Part shown: positions 15,673 through 23,185 of the stretch, piece by piece
Position numbering within the stretch: position 1 is the first letter of the stretch
Layout: the number at the start of each line of letters is the position of its first letter
Assembly (NCBI GenBank): GCA_043748015.1
Contig: JAYTOA010000178.1
Location: forward strand, 1 to 25,312
Reading direction: 5' to 3'
Source: JAIBBG01 sp043748015
Lineage (GTDB): Bacteria > Bacteroidota > Bacteroidia > Flavobacteriales_D > Sanyastnellaceae
Length of the DNA: 25,312 nt
The notes under the pieces: model-generated
The model's input: the letters and a program-made list of their open reading frames with translations, nothing else
What the model was told of the DNA's origin: nothing
The model's database searches: none
Program-made: the position numbers and the translations under genes

Positions 15673-16888
15673 TGTTCAATTCGTAAACCACCAATCCACT
15701 TCTCAATTTAGGTTCAACCCACGTACTTTTTGGAGGCATGCTTTGACCCGCGTCAGCAATTTTTTTAAGTTGTTCGATGGTTACGGGAAAAAGTCCAAAA
15801 GCCACACCACCTTTGTTTTTGTCAACAGCAGATTTCAAGCCTTCCATGCCGCGCGGACCTTCGAGAAAGGAAATTCTTTTATCTTTTCTGAGATCGTGAA
15901 TTCCGAGTATAGGAGCCAACACAAGGTCTGAAAGTAATTGAGCATCCAGCGTCTGTGACGCATGCTTTAAGTTCAACGCATACCATTTTTTATGCAGGTA
16001 CATACTGAATTCACCTTTTCCTTCAGGTCGATATTTCGAGGGGGCTTCGTTGATGTAAAATGAATGAGAAAGTGCTTTTAGCAAATCTTGGTCACTCATT
16101 CCATTGAGGTCTTTCACTATGCGATTGTATTCATAAACACGCACATTGGTTTCATCGAGAATATATGCCAGACAATGATTCCATGGCTCGTTTCCCGTAG
16201 AACTTGATTTGCTTCGTTTTTCAAAAAGCTTAGCGCTACTGCTGCTTCGGTGATGTCCATCTGCAATGTATAGAGCGTCAGTTTGCGCATATGCGTTTTC
16301 AATTTTGGAAACGTCTTCGCTTGAGTTCACCAACCACAATTGATGGCGAACGTTGAGCGTGGATGAAAAATCAATTTCCGGACGTTGATCGGTGTAGTGA
16401 ATAAGAATATCTTCAATGTCTTTGTTATGACGGGCCATAAGTAGCACAGGCTCTGCATTGATATTCGTAATTTCCAGATATTTCACAAATGTTTCTTCTC
16501 TTTTGGAAAGTGTTTGCTCATGCACTTTTATTTTCCCATCGATATAATCCTGCACTGCAACTGCAGCTATAATCCCTGTGAAGAGATGTCCGTTCTTTAT
16601 CTGACGATATATATAAAATGAAGGAAATTCATCTTTGGCGAGAATTTCAAGGTTGAGAAATTGCTCATATTTATTTCTAACCTGTGCAAATCTCGAATCC
16701 AGATCAGCTGTCTTGTGCAATTTCGTTGCACTCATATCCGGATGAATGATGTTCAAAAAACTAAATGGATTTTCCGTCAGCTTTACGCGCAATTGTTTCG
16801 CAGTGTACGAAACGTAGGAGCGCGATGCAACGAGATGCACTTTGTCGCGGACTGGTCGAACGGCTTTGAAAGGCTTAACGCTAATCAT
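15662..16888 (-). CDS. DUF1015 family protein
   Basis: A 408-residue cytoplasmic protein of the DUF1015 family, whose function is not established. The N-terminus MISVKPFKAVRPVRDKV and the NPFSFLNIIHPD segment (about residues 40-51) are typical, as is ADGHHR (209-214), followed by a Ser-rich SSSSAK stretch. DUF1015 genes often lie beside serC and serA in Bacteroidota and other bacteria, from memory. Here the gene overlaps the beta-lactamase stop by four bases (ATGA) and its stop lies inside the start of yggS, so all three are probably translated in a coupled way. A link to serine or PLP metabolism is inferred from context only. Confidence 0.88.
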   Translation of the reverse strand: MISVKPFKAVRPVRDKVHLVASRSYVSYTAKQLRVKLTENPFSFLNIIHPDMSATKLHKTADLDSRFAQVRNKYEQFLNLEILAKDEFPSFYIYRQIKNGHLFTGIIAAVAVQDYIDGKIKVHEQTLSKREETFVKYLEITNINAEPVLLMARHNKDIEDILIHYTDQRPEIDFSSTLNVRHQLWLVNSSEDVSKIENAYAQTDALYIADGHHRSSSSAKLFEKRSKSSSTGNEPWNHCLAYILDETNVRVYEYNRIVKDLNGMSDQDLLKALSHSFYINEAPSKYRPEGKGEFSMYLHKKWYALNLKHASQTLDAQLLSDLVLAPILGIHDLRKDKRISFLEGPRGMEGLKSAVDKNKGGVAFGLFPVTIEQLKKIADAGQSMPPKSTWVEPKLRSGLVVYELNNDE

Positions 16889-17754
16889 CTTCGGTTTTGG
16901 GAAATAACATTCATTGATTGCAAAACTTTTCTAGTTATGTCGATTCTGCATTGCGGAAAATCCTCGCGCGATGGTTCCGGTTGATGAACACATGTTGCGA
17001 AAAACACCGGAACATTATTTCGCTCCACCCATCCAACATACCATCCGGTATTTGACGTTTCATCCTTGAACCAACCTGTTTTAGCGTGAATGGTGTCCGG
17101 GTTTTCTACATCGGTTCTAACCATAATATTTTTAACGATATCCATGCTTCTCTGAGAAAATGGCAAATCGTTTTTTTGAAGTCGAATAAGAAAATCAATT
17201 TGTTGCAACGGACTCAATTCAAAACCGGGATTTAGCCAGAATTGATCGATTCCCTTCGAAATATCACTTGCGCCGTAGTTCGCTTTTACTAACCAATTCT
17301 TCATTTTGTTTTCACCCACTCTTCTTGCACATTCCTGATAGAACCATACCGTGGAATTTGCAAATGCTTCTTTCATACCCTGATCATGATTCCAGTTTCC
17401 TACCCAACGCGTAACACTGTCCCATTTCAATATTTCGTTTTCATCCTTCACAACACCGGTTTCCAAAGAAACCAATGAGTTGAAAATTTTGAAGGTTGAT
17501 GCGACAACATATTTTGATTTCAATTGCGATGAATCGAGCGCGTGATAAACATTTTCGTTGGGGAAATACAACACTGTAGTGCCGGTCACACCACAGGAAT
17601 CAAGAATCGATTGCCATTCAGGATGAAGGACAACAGAAGGTGAAGGGCCTGCTGTTTGAGGTGCTGAATTCGAGTGACAAGCACTAAGAAAAAGGACCAT
17701 TGTCATAATGGTTCCAAAGCTGAAAGCGCTGCGAATATTCATGTTTTGTTTCAT
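16885..17754 (-). CDS. Class D (OXA-type) beta-lactamase, predicted lipoprotein
   Basis: A serine beta-lactamase-like protein of 289 residues. A signal sequence with lipobox LSAC puts a lipid-modified cysteine at residue 26. The active-site motif STFK (86-89, Ser86 and Lys89) sits in STFKIFNSLVSLETG. STV (134-136), FWL with Trp173, KTGW (225-228) and TGWYVGW follow in class D order and spacing. The usual YGN is YGA (160-162) here. In class D enzymes the STFK lysine is carbamylated to activate hydrolysis. BlaR1-type sensor domains share this fold, but no transmembrane sensor part is present. It lies 54 bases after serA and overlaps DUF1015 in ATGA. Activity against penicillins is likely but unproven; a start at 17742 is also possible. 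Confidence 0.9.
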   Translation of the reverse strand: MKQNMNIRSAFSFGTIMTMVLFLSACHSNSAPQTAGPSPSVVLHPEWQSILDSCGVTGTTVLYFPNENVYHALDSSQLKSKYVVASTFKIFNSLVSLETGVVKDENEILKWDSVTRWVGNWNHDQGMKEAFANSTVWFYQECARRVGENKMKNWLVKANYGASDISKGIDQFWLNPGFELSPLQQIDFLIRLQKNDLPFSQRSMDIVKNIMVRTDVENPDTIHAKTGWFKDETSNTGWYVGWVERNNVPVFFATCVHQPEPSREDFPQCRIDITRKVLQSMNVISQNRR

Positions 17755-17808
17755 TTAGAATATTGAAATTATTTCATGATAATATTCTTAATCATTGATT
17801 CAAATTGC

Positions 17809-18768
17809 TCAATGCTTCATTATGCGCTTTACATTCTCTGCGAGTTCTTGTCCGATTCTCTCTTGTGCTTCTACTGTTGACGCACCGATATGAGGAGTAG
17901 CAATCACTTTTGGATGACTCACAAGCTTTGCATTCGGTTTTGGTTCACCAACAAATACATCAAGGCACGCAAATGCAATGTGACCGTTATCGAGATGTTC
18001 AATCAGTGATGTCTCATCGATAACACCACCACGCGAAGTGTTGATGAGTATAGCGCCATTTTTGATGTGTGCAAATTCTTCGGCATCTATGACAGCAGCT
18101 CCATTTGTTTGCTTCGGTACGTGAAGAGAAATAAAATCAGATTGTGCTAACGTTGCATGGAACGGCATGATCGGAACATTCACAGAAACATCGTGTCCGG
18201 CAATATCAAGTGTGATGGTCTTATGAGATTCAGAAGTTTTATCACATGCAATCACGCGCATACCGCAGCCAATAGCATAAGCCGCCAGCATTTGACCAAT
18301 GCGACCGAAGCCAATGATGCCAAGTGTTTTTCCACGAAGTTCAAAACCTTTTGCATATTTCTTTTTGAGGTTTTCGAAATCTGTGCCGCCACTCACAGGC
18401 ATGTTTGTTCCTGCATCATAAACACCACGGGCGGCCGCAAACATCGTTGACATAACCAATTCCGCTACGGCTTGGGAACTCGAAGCAGGTGTATTGAATA
18501 CTTCAACACCTTTTCCAATTGCATACTCTGCATCGATGTTGTCAATACCAACTCCACCACGACCGATGAATTTCAAATTCGGGCAAGCATCTATCAAATC
18601 CTTTCTTGCGGTTGTCGCACTTCTAACAAGCAGGCCCACTACACCTGCCTGATTAAGTGCATCGGCCAATTGTTCTTGTGGAATTTTATCTGTAGAAACG
18701 GTATAGCCCATGTGCTCGAGAGCTTTTTTACCGGTTGCGTCTATTCCATCATTCGCTATAATTTTCAT
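17809..18768 (-). CDS. serA: D-3-phosphoglycerate dehydrogenase, short form
   Basis: Oxidises 3-phosphoglycerate to 3-phosphohydroxypyruvate with NAD, the first step of serine synthesis. The 319 residues cover the substrate and NAD domains: GRGGVGIDNIDAEYA (69-83), the Rossmann motif GFGRIG (153-158), TSRGGVIDE with the catalytic arginine, and ATPHIGAST with the catalytic histidine. There is no C-terminal ACT domain, so the serine feedback site of the long enzymes is absent. The family also holds other 2-hydroxyacid dehydrogenases, but the adjacent serC, 36 bases upstream, settles the role. It is followed by the beta-lactamase gene. Confidence 0.94.
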   Translation of the reverse strand: MKIIANDGIDATGKKALEHMGYTVSTDKIPQEQLADALNQAGVVGLLVRSATTARKDLIDACPNLKFIGRGGVGIDNIDAEYAIGKGVEVFNTPASSSQAVAELVMSTMFAAARGVYDAGTNMPVSGGTDFENLKKKYAKGFELRGKTLGIIGFGRIGQMLAAYAIGCGMRVIACDKTSESHKTITLDIAGHDVSVNVPIMPFHATLAQSDFISLHVPKQTNGAAVIDAEEFAHIKNGAILINTSRGGVIDETSLIEHLDNGHIAFACLDVFVGEPKPNAKLVSHPKVIATPHIGASTVEAQERIGQELAENVKRIMKH

Positions 18769-18804
18769 CTTATTTTTTTTGAATCTTAAATTTTAGATCG
18801 ATTG

Positions 18805-19875
18805 TTATCCTTTTGTTTTTTCGAATTGTTGCATTATGTCTACCAAAACCTGAACGCTTTCGAGTGGCAACGCATTGTACATGCTTGCGCGATATCCGCC
18901 AACAGAGCGGTGTCCGGCTATTCCACTTATACCTGCACCTTTCCACATCGCGTCGAATTCAGCGGTATGAATTTCGTCGTTTAAACGGAATGTTGGATTC
19001 ATCCACGATCTGGAATCAGCCACTGCATGTCCATGAAAAAGTCCATTGCGATCAAGTTCATTGTAGAACAAATCTTTCTTTAGACGGTTGCGATCTTCCA
19101 TTCCCTGCAGTCCGCCATTTGCTTTGATCCAACGCAAAGTGAGCATGCTCGCATATACAGAAAAAACAGGTGGTGTGTTGTACATCGAATCTTTGTCAAT
19201 GTGTGCTTTAAGATCAAGATAGGCCGGAAGTTTTCTTCCGTTTTTTCCCAATAGTTCTGTGTCGATGATGTAAAGTACCGTTCCTGCCGGCCCCATATTC
19301 TTCTGTGCTCCTGCGTAAATCAAACCATGGTCATTTGCATTGAATTTCTTCGAGAAAATATCAGAGCTCATATCACAAATCAAAGGAACGTTGCACTTTG
19401 GTGTAGCCTGGAATTGTGTTCCGAAAATCGTGTTGTTCGAAGTGTAGTGGAAATAATCGTACTCTCCTTTGATATTGATCTCAGGGATATAGCTGTGATT
19501 CTTGTCTGAGGAATCAGCAATAATATCAACACCGCCTACAAGCTTTGCTTCTTTGATGGCGCTTGCTGCCCAAACTCCGGTGTTCGCATACGCTGCCTTG
19601 CCGTTTTCTTTCATCAGATTCAGTGCTATGGTATAAAAACCAAGCGTGGCACCACCTTGCAAAAAGAGTACTTCATAGTTGGGTTTAAGCCCAAGGAGTT
19701 CTCGCACAAGTGAGCGTGCTTCATCCATCACCGCTTCAAAGTTTTTGGAGCGATGGGAAATTTCAATCAACGAAAGTCCCATGTTGTCGAACTCGAGGAT
19801 GGCTTGTGCGCTTTGCTCTATGACTTCCCTTGGAAGTATGGAGGGGCCGGCGCTGAAATTGTGTACTTTTTTCAT
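18805..19875 (-). CDS. serC: Phosphoserine aminotransferase
   Basis: PLP-dependent enzyme that converts 3-phosphohydroxypyruvate and glutamate to phosphoserine and 2-oxoglutarate. The 356 residues match the family. Seen are the N-terminus HNFSAGPSILP, EISHRSKNFEAV (binding of substrate phosphate), FLQGGATLGF (PLP phosphate loop), the Schiff-base lysine in AGAQKNMGPAG (Lys192), and the C-terminal FDAMWKGAGISGIAGHRSVGG. It probably starts the run serC-serA-bla-DUF1015-yggS-membrane protein, since a candidate promoter lies 25 bases ahead and a 108-base gap separates it from the gene before. No serB (phosphatase) is in the window. Confidence 0.96.
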   Translation of the reverse strand: MKKVHNFSAGPSILPREVIEQSAQAILEFDNMGLSLIEISHRSKNFEAVMDEARSLVRELLGLKPNYEVLFLQGGATLGFYTIALNLMKENGKAAYANTGVWAASAIKEAKLVGGVDIIADSSDKNHSYIPEINIKGEYDYFHYTSNNTIFGTQFQATPKCNVPLICDMSSDIFSKKFNANDHGLIYAGAQKNMGPAGTVLYIIDTELLGKNGRKLPAYLDLKAHIDKDSMYNTPPVFSVYASMLTLRWIKANGGLQGMEDRNRLKKDLFYNELDRNGLFHGHAVADSRSWMNPTFRLNDEIHTAEFDAMWKGAGISGIAGHRSVGGYRASMYNALPLESVQVLVDIMQQFEKTKG

Positions 19876-19900
19876 GTTAATTGATGATGGTATTCGCGCG

Positions 19901-19908
19901 CGAAAGTA
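19901..19908 (-). promoter_or_regulatory. Candidate -7 promoter element of the serC operon
   Basis: The minus strand reads TACTTTCG, seven of eight positions of TAnnTTTG when the free positions are counted, 25 bases before the serC ATG. The -33 element is not clear (a TTCG lies at about the right distance). No palindrome or riboswitch was seen here. Confidence 0.4.
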
Positions 19909-19983
19909 AGTCGCTACTGTTGTTGCGAACGAAAAAATGTGGCGTCTTTTTCCGCTAATGAAGAACGAAATAAAAAGCCGCTA

Positions 19984-20691
19984 TCAGGAGTGTTCTGATA
20001 CCAGCTTGTGAACGCGCACCTTGTTTTTTTCGAGAAAGAAATCCTCTTCTACGCGTTTGAGGTTGACCGGGTCATGAACATTTTTGATGCCTACCTGCAA
20101 AAGATCAATTTTATTTTCTTCCAATGAGAGTTTTGAAATCATAAAGCGCATTTGCTCCACGCGTAAGCAGCGTTGCTGCACAAACGCCTTCATCACTTCA
20201 AGTTTTCGGGATTCGAAAAAATTGTCTGACACTTCTTTTATCATTGCGTCGTAGGTGTCTTGATCAACCACCGACTCACAACCTCCGGGACCTTTGATTT
20301 CGAGTGTAGATATTTCTTGTGTATCTGTAGGTATATCGCTCATGTTCGTATTGTCGTTGGTGGATGGAGTTAATACGGTTTCAGATCGAAGCATGAGTTT
20401 GAATACACCTTTGTTTTTTTCGATTTCGTAAATGGCAGAACTATTTTTCTTCAAGTTCAAAGTTTGTGTAATGATGATTTGAGGTTGGGAAGGAATCGTC
20501 GCCTTCACGGATGTTTTACCGGATGTAATTTTATCTAAAGTGATATAAAGGCAAGGTGAAATATTCGCTGTGACATCATTCACGGTGAGCACAAAATCGA
20601 AGCCTTCTGATGCTTTGACGGTCAGGCGCGATTGGCTTTCCATTTGTTTGAAAGCGCACAATATCATAAAGCAGGTGAAGAAACGTTTCAT
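19984..20691 (-). CDS. Secreted protein with C-terminal DUF4476 domain
   Basis: A 235-residue predicted exported protein with a signal peptide (about residues 1-20, ending KQMESQS). The middle part is beta-rich (about 22-110), then a polar Thr/Asn/Asp linker (about 110-130). The C-terminal 95 residues or so are helical and fit DUF4476 (YDAMIKEVSDNFFESRKLEVMK..., CLRVEQMRFMISKLSLEENKIDLLQV). This domain is common in Bacteroidota secreted proteins and has no known function. The gene lies 38 bases after the flippase gene and may share its transcript. It has no sorting domain and no lipobox. Confidence 0.78.
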   Translation of the reverse strand: MKRFFTCFMILCAFKQMESQSRLTVKASEGFDFVLTVNDVTANISPCLYITLDKITSGKTSVKATIPSQPQIIITQTLNLKKNSSAIYEIEKNKGVFKLMLRSETVLTPSTNDNTNMSDIPTDTQEISTLEIKGPGGCESVVDQDTYDAMIKEVSDNFFESRKLEVMKAFVQQRCLRVEQMRFMISKLSLEENKIDLLQVGIKNVHDPVNLKRVEEDFFLEKNKVRVHKLVSEHS

Positions 20692-20729
20692 TTGAATTTT
20701 TTTCTTGGGTTCTATAATTTCATGCCATG

Positions 20730-22256
20730 TTAGGGAAGTCGACTCAACATTTTTTTTATGAAACGATTTGACTTCAATTTTTCCGGTATGTAGTACAACA
20801 AATTTATTTCCTTATCGCCAAGCGTGTCGGGTTTGTGATATATCATGAATGCCAGAACACCGAACACATAGACGGACGCGATTCCGATGATAAGTAAATG
20901 TGGCAATCCGAGCCGATCTTGTAAAATCGTTAGAATTCCTGAAAGCATAGCTGTTGCAAATCCAAGCTTAAGCGATGGTACAAGCGCAGTGAATAATCTC
21001 ATCCACGAAATGCCAATCAAGCGGGTACACATATACATATTCATGATATAGTGAATGAATGTGGCTACCACAATGCCAAGCGCAACGAATGGCATTCCGA
21101 AAGGTATTCCAACATAGATGGCAGTAGCAATCAAAATCACATAGATAGCTTTGAACCACGCTCCTTGGAAAACAGCATCACGCGCACGAAGAAGTGAATC
21201 GCCAAGTTTGCTCAGTGTTCTGAAAATCACCGCAAAAAACAGTACTTTCAAAATGAGAGCCGCTTCCAGATAGTCTTGCCCCAGCCATACAACTATGAGA
21301 TCGTCGGCGAAGAATGAGATGAATATGGTGAATGGAATAATCACTGATGCAAGCATATTGGTTGCTATCAAAATCGTCTTGCGCAACTTTTCTGTTTCAT
21401 CCTGCATCTGCGACATGCCGCTGAAGAGCACGCTGTCACTGAGTTTTCCCATTACCGTTACAGGTTGTGTCATAGCATAGCTCGATCGCTCGTAATACGA
21501 AGCCACGCTTTTTTGAATGTCAGTGAGTTCCATTGCCGCGCCGCGCAACATTCTCGGCACAAGCATTACATCCATTTTTGTAGCGAGGTAATTCAGCGCA
21601 TTGAAAAGTGTGCTGCCGGCGCCGTATCGAATCAACTCGCGCGTATATTTCCATTCCCACTTGATGGTGAGTTTCACGGGTTCGTAATACCAAAGTGCAA
21701 GTGTCATCAACGCGTTTTGCGTAAACAGTGCCCACACGTAAGCCCACACATTGTAGCCAAGGTAAGCGAGTATCAATCCTACTACAACGTTTCCTCCAAT
21801 AATGGAAATCATACTTGCCTTAAACATTGTTTTAAAGCGCATGTGTTTCATCATCATGCTTCGAGGCACAACGGCAATAGCGGATATGGTGAAACTGAGG
21901 CAAACAACACGTACGATATTTTCTAATTCGGGAAGTTCATAGAATTTCGCGATGGCCGGCGCGGAAAGTATAAAAAGCAGTGTGAAAGAGAGTCCGAGAA
22001 TGATGGCAGTGTAGAAAGCGCCGCTGATATGTTGTTGATGAACTTCCTTGCGCTGAATGAGAGCAGGGCCAACGCCCACCTGAGAAAAAATCTCAGCGAA
22101 TCCCATAATGCCCAGCACAATGCCCATGAGCATGAAGGCGTCCTTGCTGACAAGTCGTGCTAGTAATCCTGTGTACGCCAATTGAATGACGACCTGCAAT
22201 ACTACCGTGAGTGTATTCCAGCTAAAGCCTGAGGTGAGTTGTTGTTTGCCTGACAA
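20730..22256 (-). CDS. Polysaccharide/lipopolysaccharide flippase of the MOP superfamily (Wzx-like)
   Basis: An integral inner-membrane protein of 508 residues with about 12-14 hydrophobic helices, starting around residue 13 (WNTLTVVLQVVIQLAYTGLL). The pattern LVSKDAFMLMGIVLGIMGFAEIFSQVGVGPALIQRKE fits the polysaccharide transport family, which moves lipid-linked sugar units across the inner membrane for O-antigen, capsule or exopolysaccharide. No glycosyltransferase or polymerase genes are nearby, so the substrate cannot be named. The start is a TTG; the next in-frame ATG would remove the first helix, and upstream the frame opens only from a TGA at 22296-22298. The protein ends in a basic tail (KSNRFIKKMLSRLP). 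Confidence 0.86.
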   Translation of the reverse strand: MSGKQQLTSGFSWNTLTVVLQVVIQLAYTGLLARLVSKDAFMLMGIVLGIMGFAEIFSQVGVGPALIQRKEVHQQHISGAFYTAIILGLSFTLLFILSAPAIAKFYELPELENIVRVVCLSFTISAIAVVPRSMMMKHMRFKTMFKASMISIIGGNVVVGLILAYLGYNVWAYVWALFTQNALMTLALWYYEPVKLTIKWEWKYTRELIRYGAGSTLFNALNYLATKMDVMLVPRMLRGAAMELTDIQKSVASYYERSSYAMTQPVTVMGKLSDSVLFSGMSQMQDETEKLRKTILIATNMLASVIIPFTIFISFFADDLIVVWLGQDYLEAALILKVLFFAVIFRTLSKLGDSLLRARDAVFQGAWFKAIYVILIATAIYVGIPFGMPFVALGIVVATFIHYIMNMYMCTRLIGISWMRLFTALVPSLKLGFATAMLSGILTILQDRLGLPHLLIIGIASVYVFGVLAFMIYHKPDTLGDKEINLLYYIPEKLKSNRFIKKMLSRLP

Positions 22257-22311
22257 AATTTTGGATGGTGATCCCGGATTTGAATTATGTAAAATTCAAC
22301 AGATAAAGAGC

Positions 22312-22358
22312 CATTGTTAACGACAAATAGATGTTTCATTCACCGAGGCATTGTTAAC
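22312..22358. repeat. Direct repeat CATTGTTAAC upstream of the flippase gene
   Basis: The ten bases CATTGTTAAC occur at 22312-22321 and again at 22349-22358, 37 bases apart centre to centre. Each ends in the palindrome GTTAAC. They lie 55-100 bases upstream of the flippase start, where a regulator could bind. The spacing is about 3.5 helical turns. Confidence 0.35.
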
Positions 22359-22407
22359 TAAGATTGAACTCTGAATTTCTGGATCTTGTGATAAATTTTT
22401 AAGAAAA

Positions 22408-22974
22408 CTAGTTGCTACAATTCAGTAAGGCATCCTGCACTTTGATTACAATTTCATTGCAACCAGTTTTTACGTTCAATTTGAAGTCAGATGGAGCGAA
22501 TGACATCATAAAGTTGAGACGAAAATTGCACAACGAAGCGCCGTTGAGGTTGCTTTCCGCTATGCGCGGAGAATAGAAATACATGAATCTCACCGGTATT
22601 TTTTTCTCAATACCATTGCATTTCAATTCGCACATAAATGTGAATTCTTGCCCATTATCGGCGCTGGTTTTAAAATCTAAATCAGGAATGGAAAGACGCG
22701 TGTTCATGAAGAAAGGGAGTCCGTCTAATTCGCGATCAAATAATACCGAGTCGGGCTTCATTCCGGCCGCAGTAATTTCATAAACATCTGATCGAAGATC
22801 TAGATAATTGGTGCGTTCATCATAGTTGATGATTGCTTTCTCGTTATCCCATAAACACATTTCACCGCCACAGACACATGCCATAGCAATAGGACTGGCC
22901 TGTTTCATCTGGCCAAACATACACCTCGCATATAGCACTAGAGCAGTGGTTATGATGAGTTTTATTGTTGGCAT
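22408..22974 (-). CDS. Small secreted protein of unknown function, cysteine-containing
   Basis: A 188-residue predicted exported protein. Residues 1-22 (MPTIKLIITTALVLYARCMF plus GQ) form a signal peptide. The mature part begins with a Cys cluster (MACVCGGEMCLWDNEKAIINY, about 32-52), has several more Cys (FMCELKCNGIEKKI, ASLCNFRLN, KTGCNEI, LLNCSN), and looks beta-rich. No sorting domain is present. I recognise no family. It has its own candidate promoter and follows a hairpin after the beta-helix gene, so it seems to be a separate transcript. Confidence 0.7.
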   Translation of the reverse strand: MPTIKLIITTALVLYARCMFGQMKQASPIAMACVCGGEMCLWDNEKAIINYDERTNYLDLRSDVYEITAAGMKPDSVLFDRELDGLPFFMNTRLSIPDLDFKTSADNGQEFTFMCELKCNGIEKKIPVRFMYFYSPRIAESNLNGASLCNFRLNFMMSFAPSDFKLNVKTGCNEIVIKVQDALLNCSN

Positions 22975-23017
22975 GTTGTTGGATTTTAGCGAACTTCTTT
23001 AGTGAATGCTTCAAATT

Positions 23018-23047
23018 GAAAGATAGCGAATAACCCAATGCGTGCAA
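23018..23047 (-). promoter_or_regulatory. Candidate promoter of the small Cys-containing secreted protein
   Basis: On the minus strand TTG (23047-23045), exactly 19 bases, then TATCTTTC (23025-23018), seven of eight to TAnnTTTG. This spacing is the one expected for Bacteroidota promoters. The leader before the ATG at 22974 would be about 35 bases. Confidence 0.5.
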
Positions 23048-23116
23048 TAGATAATCCCGTTTTTTTTGACGAAAGAAGGTGAAATTTCTATATTTTGTAT
23101 GCGAACGTTATAACAG

Positions 23117-23155
23117 CAAACAGCACGGTGAAGAAAAATCTTACCGTGCTGTTTG
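23117..23155 (-). terminator. Perfect 13-bp hairpin downstream of the beta-helix protein gene
   Basis: CAAACAGCACGGT (23117-23129) and ACCGTGCTGTTTG (23143-23155) are perfect inverted repeats with a 13-base loop. It begins about 30 bases after the stop of the minus-strand gene ending at 23186. On the minus strand no long T-run follows, though the stem itself ends in TTTG. A terminator or a 3' stability hairpin is likely. Confidence 0.65.
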
Positions 23156-23185
23156 AATTAGAATGTCAACTGATCTATCGATTCA

